Source of the DNA: Chrysaora quinquecirrha
Lineage: Eukaryota; Cnidaria; Scyphozoa; Semaeostomeae; Pelagiidae
Direction: 5' to 3'
Assembly (NCBI GenBank): GCA_014526335.1
Contig: JACTAT010000218.1
Location: forward strand, 529,879-593,878
Length of the DNA stretch: 64,000 nt
Part shown: positions 34,945 to 46,362 of the stretch, in pieces
How positions within the stretch are numbered: the first letter of the stretch is position 1
Layout: each line of letters opens with the position of its first letter
Position numbers and translations under genes: made by a program
The notes under the pieces: model-generated
Databases searched by the model: none
What the model saw: the letters and a program-made list of their open reading frames with translations, nothing else
What the model was told of the DNA's origin: nothing

Positions 34945-36330
34945 ATGGTTGTTAGCGATAGTAGCGATAAGCACAAAATGGACTCGACATTATCAGATAC
35001 ACGTTCAGGACGGAGACAGTACCTTATCACGTACTCGCAAGTTGATGAAGTGAAATTCCCAACAAGAGAGAGTTTTGGTTGTATGCTGGAGAGTGAATTC
35101 AACTCTGGTAAATCTGTAGTTAAAGTGGAGCAATAGGCCTGTTGTCCGGAACCACACGAGAAAGGTGGATTTCATTACCACTGTGCTCTGAAAATGACAG
35201 GAAACTAAAAGTGGCTAGCTGTGAAGGAAAACATCACAAAAAAGTATGGTATAGTTGTGAACTTTAGCGATAGCCATGACCACTATGTCAGTGCATATAG
35301 ATACATGACGAAAGAAGATCAGAATGTTGCTCATAGTAAAGACCATAAAAACTTGGCTGATGTGAGATCTCCAAAAACAAAACATTCAATTGCTGGTAAC
35401 CAGGCCGCTGGAAAGAAAAGAAAGCTATCTTTGTCAGGTGGAAATCAAAACAAAGTATGAATAGTACCCAAGAAGAAAAAACGACGTCTCAGTAACTCCA
35501 AAGTAGCAGATTTCACCCGAAAACACAACATCACAACATACACGTCCTTGTTTGCCACTGCTGAGGAAAGAAAAGAAGAAGGAGAAAATGATATAGCCGA
35601 ATTTGTTTTGTCCCATCAAGAAAAGCATATAAGAGAGCTGATCAGCAAGGCATGGTTTATCAAAGAGGCACCAAGCAAATTGCAGAGAGAAAAAATATCC
35701 CGAATTACAGAAGTTCAAAATGCCTTGGAAGGAGAATGCGTTCTTGGTTGCAACAAAATCTGGTTACAGTGTGCCTTAGAGGTTCTCAACTTCAACAATG
35801 TGGACCCACAAGTCTATGCTTCAAGCTTGCGAGATATCTTGGTGAATGGAAGAGGGAAGTTCCGAAATCTAATTCTTGTTGGCCCTGAAAATTGTGGGAA
35901 AACTTTTATGTTAAAGCCACTGAAAAGTATCTTCCATGAAAAAGTCTTTGAAAACCCATCTAATGATAAGTTTGGCTGGATTGGTGCAGAGAATGCAAGC
36001 ATAATAATTCTACAAGACTTCTGTTGGAACAAGGATTCTATTACATGGAAGGATTTGCTGCTTCTTCTGGAGGGGGAAACTGTTAAGCTGCCAGCACCCA
36101 AAAATTTATATTTGTGTGATGTGGTCATTGACAGTGATGTTGCAATATTCGCCACAAGCAAAGCACTGGTCACATACAGAGGTCCCTACAATACAACTGA
36201 CCAAGCTGAAGACGCAATGATGAAGGTACATTGGAATGTCATCAATTTCAACCATCAATTTTCTGAAAAGAATCAGAAAACTGTTCTGCCTTGCGGTCGA
36301 TGCTTTGCTGAATTGGCATTCCTTAACTAA
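34945..36330 (+). pseudogene. CRESS-type Rep (HUH endonuclease + superfamily 3 helicase), copy 1
   Basis: One frame of 461 codons from ATG 34945, broken only by three stops: TAG 35134, TAA near 35207 and TGA near 35458. Visible motifs: motif I YLITYSQ, HUH motif II HYH (residues 77-79), motif III YMTK with the candidate nicking Tyr (about 120), basic nuclear-localisation-like runs (KKRKLS, KKKKRR), Walker A GPENCGKT (about 313), Walker B IIILQDF (about 353) and the later IFATSK block. The combination is that of Rep proteins of circular ssDNA viruses, which nick and unwind DNA for rolling-circle replication. It is an endogenous, inactive copy. Confidence 0.85.
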
Positions 36331-36404
36331 TCGACTTTACCACAATATAATGTTATGATATGATTGGAGAATTAGCAAGTCATATGCAACCTACATGCAC
36401 ATGT

Positions 36405-36530
36405 AACCATGTGTAACCAAACATGTTTCCACACATGTTCCCACCAGTTTATTAAGACTTTCTATATATTTTCACATGTCACCACATGTTACCAAACTTT
36501 TAAAAAAATATATATATATATATTTTTTTA
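36405..36530. repeat. Left arm of the array palindrome, truncated at the apex
   Basis: The left arm found in units 2-4 is present, then TATATATATA and unrelated sequence replace the right arm. Confidence 0.75.
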
Positions 36531-36689
36531 AAGATTACTGGACATCTTTGCTGGAAAAACAAGTTTGGATTGTTTGATGCACAGCAGTGGCTTATCTTAC
36601 AAGAATAGCTGCAGAGGGGCTGCCTTTTTCAGCTGATTAGGGACCATCTTCATTGAGTGTCTAAAAGTCAATTGAAATGGCTATCTTTA

Positions 36690-36856
36690 AAACCTGGAAT
36701 CTGGAATCTGGAAAATGGAATCTAGAAAACATGGAATCTTTAAAACATGGAATCTAGAAAACATGGAATCTTTAAAACATGGAATCTGGAAAACGTGGAA
36801 TCTTTAAAACATGGAATCTAGAAAACATGGAATCTTTAAAACATGGAATCTTTAAT
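36690..36856. repeat. CATGGAATCT tandem repeat
   Basis: About ten copies of ACATGGAATCT alternate with TTTAAA and AGAAA linkers, giving a unit near 16 or 32 bases. A stray unit (GGAATCTGGAAAA) interrupts the leader of copy 1 at about 34341. Confidence 0.85.
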
Positions 36857-37084
36857 CATGGCCATAAATTATGAGACAAAGTGTAAACTGGTTATTTTGT
36901 CGACAGGTTGGCACAAATAAAACGACACAATTGGAGTAATTAGTCCTTCTTTAATTCTTCTGATATAAATATCTTCCCAGAGCTATACTTTGCAGCATGC
37001 GATAAACGGCAAAACGACAATACGTTTCATACGTACTAGGAACTCTATAGCTAACATTTCTCAAGCGTTCAACATCATTCTAGA

Positions 37085-37584
37085 NNNNNNNNNNNNNNNN
37101 NNNNNNNNNNNNNNNNNNNNNNNNNNNNNNNNNNNNNNNNNNNNNNNNNNNNNNNNNNNNNNNNNNNNNNNNNNNNNNNNNNNNNNNNNNNNNNNNNNNN
37201 NNNNNNNNNNNNNNNNNNNNNNNNNNNNNNNNNNNNNNNNNNNNNNNNNNNNNNNNNNNNNNNNNNNNNNNNNNNNNNNNNNNNNNNNNNNNNNNNNNNN
37301 NNNNNNNNNNNNNNNNNNNNNNNNNNNNNNNNNNNNNNNNNNNNNNNNNNNNNNNNNNNNNNNNNNNNNNNNNNNNNNNNNNNNNNNNNNNNNNNNNNNN
37401 NNNNNNNNNNNNNNNNNNNNNNNNNNNNNNNNNNNNNNNNNNNNNNNNNNNNNNNNNNNNNNNNNNNNNNNNNNNNNNNNNNNNNNNNNNNNNNNNNNNN
37501 NNNNNNNNNNNNNNNNNNNNNNNNNNNNNNNNNNNNNNNNNNNNNNNNNNNNNNNNNNNNNNNNNNNNNNNNNNNNNNNNNNNN
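37085..37584. other. Assembly gap, 500 N
   Basis: Exactly 500 unknown bases, a standard scaffold gap, so the true distance is unknown. It removes one end of a Polinton 2 gene, and the DNA to the left (36884-37084) shows no Polinton gene. Confidence 0.98.
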
Positions 37585-37794
37585 GAATTGATTTCGAATC
37601 GTCAATAACTAGATCCAATAGAGGAACAGCATCCTTACTTATAATGAGATCACAACAAACAGCAAACACTTTTTCATTCTCATATTTTTCTTTTAGATAT
37701 AGCGTACAAGCAATCATACTACATTTCCAACTGGTATCCACTGGAAGTGGATTAACAAAATGAAAACATGTCTATTATTTAGAGTTACATTCAT
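37585..37794 (-). pseudogene. Polinton small ORF (as 2249-2611), truncated by gap
   Basis: Starts at ATG 37792-37794 and matches 2249 onward, with a 2-base insertion near 37765 that shifts the frame. It then reads KCSMIACTLYLKEKYENEK and is cut by the gap. Confidence 0.75.
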
Positions 37795-38790
37795 ATTACT
37801 GGTCTAATTCTAACTGTTAGTGATGTTGCTCCAATATATTGCTTTGCGGAATAGAGAGATGTTAATTTCATAGGATTCCCATCATCATCTACCAATCTTA
37901 TTGGAATTTGTTGAAACTGCAACCTCTCCAGTGGTGTGAAAATTATATTTTTTGGACCATAATATCTAACATATGTATCGAGATCTGAATCGTAAAATGT
38001 TAGTTTTCTCAAAACTCGCCTTTTCTCAATACCACCAAGATAGTTGCTTTCCAATAGATCACATTCTATATTTATAGATGTATGTTCATTTAGATGAACA
38101 CCATCCTTTATTCTACTCAAACAGTTTATCTTTCCTCCAGTTAACAGATCGCCATCTGCCTTCTTCTTATATACAATCAGATACATAGCCTAATGAGGTT
38201 GTATGCTGTCAGAAGTCTTGTATTCAAAGTATGTCACTATTGAACCATTTGGCAAAGTGTGATTCATTTGATCTTCCAAACTGAGGAAATGAGCCAAAGG
38301 TCTTGAAAATTTTATGAGAAGTGCACTGGTAAATTTTAGTCACTTTCCTTGATATGTTTAATATCCCAATGATTTCAAATCATCTTTCATTTCAAACTGT
38401 ATCTTTCCACCAATCAATGATACTGATAACATGTTTTTCAGCTCATAACCAAACTCAGGGAAATGCAATACTCTGTCATTGAAAAGCCTTTTGAATTCAT
38501 AATACATGAGAGTATAATCGCATGTTTCAATAATTTCTTTATCAAGATAGATTTTTCATTAAAAAAATCATTTATACCCAAAGTAAGCAAATTCCCCTTA
38601 TCATCCGTGACTGTTACATACTCATTTGCTATTGAAAACCAATATTGATCTTGCAGTGATTTTTCTTGTCTATCCGGCAACGTTATCTGTAACAATGCCA
38701 TTTCCCACTTTATCTTATTGTTTAATTGAAATACATGAGGTAAATCAACTGTGAAATCTACTAATTTCATTCTATCGGTAGCAAATCCAG
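37791..38790 (-). pseudogene. Penton-like structural gene of Polinton 2
   Basis: Homologue of 1420-2252 with a better preserved head: the ORF at 38770-38438 opens with a short aromatic stretch and KIKWEMALLQITLPD. The middle is frameshifted (38190-38440), and the tail at 38186-37791 ends SLTVRIRPVI. The W-E-M-A-L motif near residue 25 resembles the penton-type capsid gene at 2604. A structural role is inferred from this and from its place among virion genes. Confidence 0.5.
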
Positions 38791-38799
38791 AAGGAAGAA

Positions 38800-39796
38800 C
38801 TAAATCAAATTCTTTATCAATAATATTGTCTCCAATTGGCTTTCAGCTACCCACTCATCAAATTGTGGAGGATAACCTCTCCATCTGATTAAGTAGAAGT
38901 TTTTGCCCCTCTTCTTCTTAGTTTTCAACACTTGCTCGACAACAAATGTTTTTGGAAGATACACACGCTGTAGCTCTTCTTTGTAAAAACAATCAACTAT
39001 CACTGATCTTGAATATTTCTTCAGTGTAATTTTGCAAGTAACCTTAATCTTAAACATTCTCTTCTTCAAACTCAATCTTACATAATCTCCAGTTTTGAAA
39101 AGCTTTTTATTTTTTCTGGTTTCTTTTTTAAACAGTCTTTTTCGAACAGTGTCGACATTGTCTTGGTTGTCTTCAGAAGGTCTCATACCAATAGATCTGT
39201 GGTATGTATTATTGTATGAGTTGACAAAATCGTGCAAATTATCAATATATCTCAATTAATTTCGTGCTGTAAAGTATCTATACATTCGTCCTTTTAATGT
39301 TCTGTTAAATCGTTCAACAATTGCTGCCTTTACTTCATTATTTGCAGTGTAAAATCTAATACCGTTTTTCTTCAACAAAAGCTTGGAATTCTTTGTTTAC
39401 AAAGTCGCTGGCTTTATCCAATCGTATCTTTTTAGGTTTTCTTACGGATAAAATTTCTTTAAATGCATTGACAATTTCCATACTTGCTAAAAGTATCAAT
39501 ACAGCATAAGAGGAATGTAATGTTGTCATTTTCTGTTTTCAAATGCGCCATATCAACAAGATCACATTCCCATAAATAATCAATGTTATTGGTTAGTATC
39601 CGCTCCGGTTTAAAATTCTTCCTACTTGGTTTTGTTTAGTGAATAGGCAAGACTAGTTTTACTCCACTCTTCAACATCTTTCCTTTTTAAATAAGGAATC
39701 ACTTTTTTGAATTCCCTATATGCTTTATCCAGACTCCCTAGAGAACCCGGAACAGAAGGATCAGAATATAACTTTTCTAAACTCACAATAAGTCAA
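38800..39796 (-). pseudogene. Polinton 2 integrase, core and chromodomain part
   Basis: Downstream part of an rve-type integrase interrupted at 39797 by the Kolobok. Pieces seen: WECDLVDMAH with the first catalytic Asp (about 39570), a DKASDF segment with the second, AAIVERFNRTL with Glu (about 39310), NTYHRSIGMRPSE, and a C-terminal chromodomain (NFYLIRWRGYPPQFDEWV, about 38880). Frameshifts occur near 39260, 39370 and 39490-39640. The chromodomain is typical of Polinton integrases and may steer insertion to chromatin marks. Confidence 0.8.
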
Positions 39797-39965
39797 TTAA
39801 AGGGCCCCTAAAGTCAAAAATTTTTTTTTAAGATTTCGATAGTGGATAACGCCCTGAAAGCCATCCTGAAGTTTTTTTTAAGAAATATTGCTTCTTCTGC
39901 CTGTTATAAGCGCTCAAAGTTGGACTCGGCGGGCAAAATCCGAGAAATTTTTCTCGGAAAAAAGC

Positions 39966-40006
39966 CCTGTGTGACGTAACACGGGGCTATTGTTACGTCA
40001 CACAGG
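39966..40006. promoter_or_regulatory. Perfect 16-bp-arm hairpin with TGACGTAA sites
   Basis: CCTGTGTGACGTAACA and its exact reverse complement flank 9 bases, about 255 bases upstream of the transposase ATG. TGACGTAA resembles a CREB/ATF site; TGACGTCA also occurs near 46009, upstream of the element's other gene. Confidence 0.6.
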
Positions 40007-40259
40007 TCTATTGTTATCATTTCGGTGAGTAAAACGCGTAACTCGGCCATGACGATTCCTGATCGGTCAGAAACCGAGAAAACAAGCACAGACAGGCACA
40101 GACCGCATTTGGCATACTGTTTTCAGTCTTTTGGGAGTACTTGCTACTAGTCGTCAGACGCTTTCGCTTTCTCTCAAATTATAGTGTGAGAATAATCGTA
40201 CTGTTTGATTTTTTTCCTTTATCATATTATTTTATTATTTTTGAACACCAAACTGCGAA

Positions 40260-43200
40260 ATGCCAAGAAAGTGTTTCGTGGAAGACTGTGGCAGTGTTTC
40301 TTTGCCACATAAAGTAGCGTTGTTCGAGTTCCCTCGTGAGGAACCACTTCGGTCGGCCTGGGCTGACTTCGTTGGAGTTGAACGCTTCCAGCTAAAGTGG
40401 ACCAGTAATGCTCGTATCTGCAGTGCTCACTTCACAGAGAACTGCTTCAGAAACTATCAGCTTTGGAGAAATGGTACAGCTGCAAAACTCCATCTTTTAC
40501 CCAACGCTACTCCTGCTACTGTTGTTAGTAGCTCTGGGCTCGGACAGATAAGGGCCAGACATGCTGCAGAGGAGACCTCGCATGTAAGTGCTTCCCTATC
40601 TACTTTTATACTTCTAATTGAGGTTGCAAAGCCTATCTAGTGCTACATGATATACTATCTATTTCTACATGGTGTAATGGTGTATTTCTCCTGCAGAGCC
40701 ACCAGGCTATATATAATTTGGTTTATCTATTTTCATTTTTTCATTTTCAGAAGCCTGTAATGGTATCTCTAGAAACAGAGTACAGACCTCCGCGCACAAC
40801 GAAAAGAAATGCCTCTGTACAATGCACATTGAGTGGGGTCCATTACCACCTCCAAAACATCAATTGCAACCCAGACTGAGCTGCAGTGTGATTTGTGGAC
40901 ACCAGTACCAAGGTCATCATCAACACCAATCCACAGAGATGATGAGATGGATACATCCGAACTACAAACTGGATGTACAGGTTCCAGCCTATATATACCC
41001 GATACTGAAGAGGATGTCCATGACTTGACAACAGTGGAAAACAATGCTTCGTAAGTCCTTTGATATTGTGTAAATACATGTATTGCCATACTATTCGGAG
41101 GTCTAAGGGACCATTTTGATATCTTCCAAAATAAAGTACTGTAGGCATTCTGCACTTTTTCTAAATTATGTATACGTATTATTGCAGGTGCATGGAGGGG
41201 CAGTATGTTGGTGAAATAAAGTTCATTGTATTCAAGAGTTGCTTGATGGAGCTTTTTTCCAAATGCCCTCTGTGCAAGCAGCCTTGTGGAGTAGAAGACG
41301 AGAAACAGATTGGAACCCAGATTTCCATACTCCAAACCTGCACCTCTTGTGGGTATCAAAGAAATTGGTTTTCTCAGCCATCCTATGGAAAGATACCGGC
41401 AGGAAATTTACAGCTGGCAGGAGCAATTTTCTTTAATGGCTCTTCATTCAGAAAAGTCATAAAAACATTGCAGTCGATCAACATAGCATGCTTTAGTGAA
41501 GTTACCTTCTACAACCATGCAGCAATTTATTTACAGCCTGCTATTTACCATGTATGGAAGTCTCATCAGAACAAGCTTTTTGAACAGCTTTCGAACATGG
41601 ATGGCAGCCTTGTGTTAGGCACAGATGGAAGAGCAGACTCTCCAGGCCATTCTGCAAAATATGGCTCGTATACAGTAATTGAAGAAAGAATCAATAAAGT
41701 TATTGATATCCAGCTAGTCCAGGTATTATTTACACATTTTTTTTTATAACAACACTTTCTATTTTTTTTTCAGGGAATTTGCACATACGTGTTCACCCCA
41801 TGTTTAAAATGTGTTTCCGGGCAAAGGCATGCTAGTTACCTTTGCTTTGTGTGAATTTGTGATGTTTCTTGTAAAGGTTGTTCGTAGAAAGAAATGTTTA
41901 CTTTACAGTCAGTGAATACCTCTTTGATTTATCTTCCCTAACAGCCACAACCTTATTTTCTTAGATCATTTCCTTTTGCTGTCCTAAGGTTGGACCCCTG
42001 GCTAAGGAACTCAATGCCTTTTATATGTGCATCAAAAAATTGCTTGGAAATTTTTAAATTAAAATTCTTTCTTTGTTTGTTAGTGCAATGAAGTAGCCAA
42101 TAGCAATGCCATGGAGAAAGAAGGCCTCATAAGAACTTGCCGCAGTATTCAGAGTGCTGGACTAAACATTGGAGTTCTCATTACTGATCGTCACCTTCAG
42201 ATTCAGAAGTGGATTCGCGAGAATCTACCAGAAGTAATGCACTATTATGATGTTTGGCATGTTGCAAACGGTAAATAAAGCAAAGCTTGTTGCCTTGATT
42301 TAAAAATGCTTTTTGTTTTGAATCCAACAACAACAAGACCTTCAGACTAATTTTATTTCACATATGGACTATTTCATGTTTCACAAAGAAAATAACAGCT
42401 GCATCACAACAGAAAGAATGTGAACAACTTGCTGGATGGGTGAAAAGCATGTCAAACCACATGTATTGGTGCGCATCAACATCTGATGGGGATGGGGAAA
42501 TGGTCCTTGCAAAATGGCTGTCACTAAGTAATCACCTGCAAAACATTCATGCCAACCATGGGGAAATTTTTCCATCCTGTGCACATGATGACCTTGGAGA
42601 GGCTGGAAGGTTGAAACAATGGCTCAAACCAAGTATACTTGTTTATTCTTATCATGAAAAGGGTTACTTGTAGCCTTTAAAAAGTCAGGACAAATTGTGT
42701 TCAGCAGTGATTCATAAAGCCTATCATCTCTAGGAACCAAGGCATCAGAGAAAGCTGAACAGTTGATACATGACAAGAATCTTTCTAAAGCTATCAAGAA
42801 ACTTAGTCCTTTTCATCAAACTTCAAATGTGGAGGCATATCACTCTTTGATTCTCCACTTTTGTCCTAAAATGACTGCATTCAGTTACAAGGGGATGCTG
42901 TGCAGGTAAAGTAACCTATATTTAGATTTCGTCTAACTAGAAAATATTGTTGCAATTTTATTAGTTGCACATTTTTTAAACAAAGTCAATAACTTTTTGG
43001 ACAAAGCTTCTAGAAGCATATGGAACACAAACAAGCAAATGCAACTTAACTTTGTAACGGTGTTGTCTACATTAGCCCTTTATAGAGAAATGGAATTATT
43101 GTTTGCTACTCCAAATGCATTTTGTTGTTGTCATTGAGTATTTATTCTTTATTTTGGTAGAGGAATAAAGCCACTGATTTTATCACTTGTTTTAGACTTC

Positions 43201-43599
43201 TTCTTGCTGCTTTGCACTATAATGAAAACAGCGACAGACCTCAAGCAACAACCAGTGATGGCAAAGCTGCACATTCAGTCAAATTTCCAAAATACAAAAA
43301 AGGAGGCTATATCATTCGAGTTAAGCAAACTGCACCAACATATGGTATGTGATATCGCAGTGGCTTTTTTATATTCTCTTGAAGATGCTGACTTGTGGTA
43401 AGGTTTTATTTCAAAATTAAACTTTCCAGGATACATTGAGACATTAATGAAAACTTTATGTGATGAAGTCATTGTCAACTCTGACCCATTTCAACAAGAA
43501 ATGGCCAGTGTAGTAGCTCCAGAGCCTATGTGCAAGAGATATGAGCATCCAGACAGAGAGAATGCTATAGCCCAATACTGCAAACGTTTCAACACCTAA
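40260..43599 (+). CDS. Kolobok transposase with THAP domain, eight exons
   Basis: Exons by GT-AG sites and phase: 40260-40583, 40751-41050, 41188-41722, 42084-42270, 42399-42632, 42734-42905, 43196-43344, 43430-43599, about 690 codons. Exon 1 is a THAP zinc finger (C-x4-C in CFVEDC, then CSAHF), which binds the element ends. Exon 3 has two CxxC pairs (CPLCKQPC, CTSCGYQ) and GTDGRADSPGHSAKYG with a catalytic-type Asp; later exons carry ITDRHLQIQKW, YYDVWHVA and EAYHSLILHF. All junctions stay in phase except one apparent one-base shift inside exon 2 near 40830. That may be a real lesion or a sequence error. Confidence 0.8.
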
Positions 43600-44637
43600 C
43601 TTGATGCACGAAAAAGAAACAAACAACTATGGCGGATAGTGGCTAGATTTTGTCATTGACAGAATCTAGAATGGAGATGTGGACACCTCTATACTTCCAC
43701 TAGTCTGGGTGTTCGCCTTGGGAAAGTGATAGCACGCCCTTATCCTCCCTGCCAGGGTTACGGCGAAGAATTCACAGTCAGCTGGGGCTGCAATAAGGTA
43801 TTGCCAGAATAACAAAACTATTTAACAAAAAATGATATTCAATCATAAGAATACAATTTATGGTATGATGTGTCATTGATTGATAATCTTCAAAATAACT
43901 TTTCATGTACTTTAGTAATATGCTATTAATCATTTCTAGTAGATTTTCACAGAGGACCATGGTTATGATAATTTATCAGATGGTGAGAATGGGGTATGCA
44001 TCACCATTTCACAGAATAGAATTCAAAGCAAACTGCCAATGGAAATAATGACAAGAGAACCACAAAGATACATCCAAGATTCAACGTGATGTTATTGGTA
44101 TTGATGGATGAATACAATTATGATCACAATCTGATCGCATTAGAGGACAGTATTATCATTATTATGTCCACATTTTTAAAAACATAGCAATTCCAGGAGT
44201 ACAGTCGGACTTGCACTAGAATCAAGTTTCTTGTAATTAGGACTCAAATTTTCGGTCTAAAACCCATCTGCCTTCAAATATTTCAGAATTTGAAAGCATT
44301 GGATCCCTTAATTAGTACATCACAATAATAGTATTTCTCCTGACCTAAATAGATCATCTGTCTATTATCACAGTGAAGAAATGGGGCTTGCTATTACATG
44401 ATATATTGGAAAAAAAATAATTTTTAATTGAATTTGCGATTTCAAATCAACACCATTTTAAGCAACAAGCTTTGCCACAAATGATTAAAAATGAAGGCTA
44501 TTGACCATTTTCTTTTCCTGGCAAATGCTTTACTGATCTAATGATTTTGTTACCCTCTGTGTGAAAATTTGCAAAAATTATAACCTGGTCATGTATGAAA
44601 AATAAGGATGAAAACTACTATATACATATATTACAAA
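43600..44637. other. Kolobok interior, non-coding
   Basis: Sequence between the two convergent genes. A degenerate stretch follows the transposase stop to about 43800; no supported ORF. Confidence 0.5.
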
Positions 44638-45923
44638 CTAAGTTACATCTTGATAACCAACAAATTCATGCTGCCCAAACTCTTCTTCATTTCCAGGTGG
44701 AGGAAAATTTGCCCGAATACAGCAAACAGCACAAGCAGGAAGCACTACTCTCACCTCCCTGCCAAGAAAGCCCCAACACCATCTGGCAAGTTGACGATAG
44801 GCTACATGCCTGTTCTGTTTGTGCTCTGGACCGTTGTAGTGCTGCTGGTACTGTGTACGATACTGAAACCATGCTGTCTGAAGAACCCATCTATTCAAAC
44901 AAACGGCATGAAAAGCATCCGTATCAGTTATGCAGGAAGGCTGGTTTTCTTCAGAATGGGTTGCAGCAACTTCCTCAAGCTTGTTGGCCACCTCCACAAC
45001 TTCATCACAGCAGATACATCCATGTGCCGTTGGCATGATCTGGCAATGACCACAGGTGCAACTTTGAGACAAAATTTATGATAAATTATTTCTGAGTGAT
45101 TAATTTCATCTTCCATTAATCCAATTAATCAAAGTGTATTAATTAGTTATAAATGGGACACATTCTGAACTTTTTTAGAATAATGCTGTTAGTGCAACAA
45201 GGACCTTCAGAGAACATTTGACTAATCTGTTTTGTATGTATCTAGATTAATAATATTTATTATACTGATAACAGCTGACATACAAGGACAGAGACATCAG
45301 AACAGTAAATCTGAGCCATAACTGGCTGAGGAATTCCACACGTGAGCTCATGTGTCAGAGCAATGATGGTGTTCAACTACCCAATATAACAAGTACAGAC
45401 AACAAGCTAGTAACATAATAATTTTTGCATGTAAATTTAAATTGACATAAGGCTCGCTTGCTTTTGGGTCAAGGAATTCCATATCTGAGCTCTTGGCTGT
45501 GCATTCAGCACTTGAGCAATGATGGTGAACTTCTACAAAGCCAAAATACAGCAAAACAAAAAGGGTATGAATGCTTTAATTCTATGTGAAATTGAAAGCT
45601 TTAGAAGTTTGGTATTTTTTAATTGAATTTTATATGTCATTGATAAGAAAGCTCACCAAGATAAATCATGCAGTCTGTCTTCATTTTCGTTTCCCTATCT
45701 CTATTCTCAGCTCTAGGTCCAACTCTTCCAATTGCTCTACCAGATATTGAGGTTCAAACTGGTACGGTAAGACATTGCCATTTTCAACTATAATATCTGG
45801 AGAGCCTTGAGAATCCATAGATTGAGCCTCTGAATCCAAATCAGACATCCCGACGTACACACTGGAAACAAAACTGGCCTCATCACTGCTGGCGCTGCTG
45901 CTCGGATCAGATCGATCCGCCAT
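44638..45923 (-). CDS. P2X7 C-terminal-domain-like second gene of the Kolobok, at least two exons
   Basis: Main exon about 45061-44638, after a TCTCAAAG acceptor, encodes C-x-C-x2-C in CTCGHCQIMPT, CCDE, an AVCLNRWVLQTAW block and YRQLARWCWGFLGREVRVVLP. This is the zinc-binding cytosolic tail domain of P2X7 receptors, widely found as a stand-alone protein in cnidarian mobile elements. A likely first exon at 45923-45681 starts MADRSD and contains PYQFEP, usual at the head of such proteins. How the two are joined is not settled. There is no channel domain, so it is not a receptor; its role in transposition is unknown. Confidence 0.65.
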
Positions 45924-46181
45924 CTTTGCAAAGACAAAGTGAAGTCCAGTTTTTGCTGCCTAACCGAAAATTTTGTCCGAAGATTTGGCGATTGCCGACT
46001 GGCAGTGTGACGTCAATTCAGGATTTTCCGAAAATAACAATTCAATTCAATTTTCGAAATACAAATGCTTATATAAGCAAAACGGTGCTAGATATCAAAG
46101 AAATAATAACAGATTCCTTTTCAAGAGGTCCATTCCCATCATAATCAGAAATAAAAATCTTTGACTTTAGGGGCCCTTTAA

Positions 46182-46334
46182 CAATTCTAAAAATTTAACA
46201 CTTGTACAGTTTTTTCTTTGTCGCTTTCTTTTCTTGCACTTTCTTCCTTAATTTATGATCTTTTTAGGCTTTTTCTTCACTGGTTCATTGTCAGATTTGC
46301 TTAGTTCCATAACTATCTTTTCAAAAGAATCCAT
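46182..46334 (-). pseudogene. Polinton 2 integrase N-terminal part
   Basis: ATG 46332-46334 opens MDSFEKIVMELSKSDNEP, nearly identical to the head of the integrase at 789 in Polinton 1. It is frame-broken in the Lys-rich head, then cut by the Kolobok at 46181. It continues at 39796 on the other side. Confidence 0.8.
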
Positions 46335-46362
46335 TTTTACTGCCTTACTGAATTGCCGATCT

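Larger units (their letters stand above)
34335..36883 (+). mobile_element. Solitary Rep element, copy 1, lacking the transposase half
   Basis: It shares its left leader (34354-34530) with copy 2 at 47631-47817 and its body with array units 3-4 from GTCTC near 34540. It carries a Rep gene, then only the left arm of the 3' palindrome, and diverges at the AT-rich palindrome apex near 36505. The transposase gene is absent. The direct repeat AATCATGG...GAGACAAAGTG occurs on both sides (34335-34374, interrupted, and 36854-36883), as expected if a neighbouring tandem copy was lost. Confidence 0.7.
39797..46181 (+). mobile_element. Kolobok DNA transposon, complete, 6.4 kb
   Basis: Terminal inverted repeats AGGGCCCCTAAAGTCAAA are flanked by TTAA at both ends (39797-39800 and 46178-46181), the hallmark target duplication of Kolobok. 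It carries a plus-strand THAP-domain transposase and a convergent minus-strand P2X7-tail-like gene. It sits in the Polinton 2 integrase, so it is younger than that element. Only one apparent frameshift is seen in the transposase. Confidence 0.9.

Noticed and set aside
34945..36330. Parvovirus NS1 as the source of the Rep genes
   Set aside because: HUH plus SF3 helicase also fits NS1, but the YLITYSQ, HYH, YxxK order, the length near 460 residues and the GPxxCGKT motif fit circular ssDNA virus Rep better.
36990..37763. Long ORFs spanning the N run
   Set aside because: They are artefacts of reading through 500 unknown bases.
44638..45923. A P2X receptor gene
   Set aside because: No channel or transmembrane domain; only the zinc-binding tail domain is present, inside Kolobok ends.
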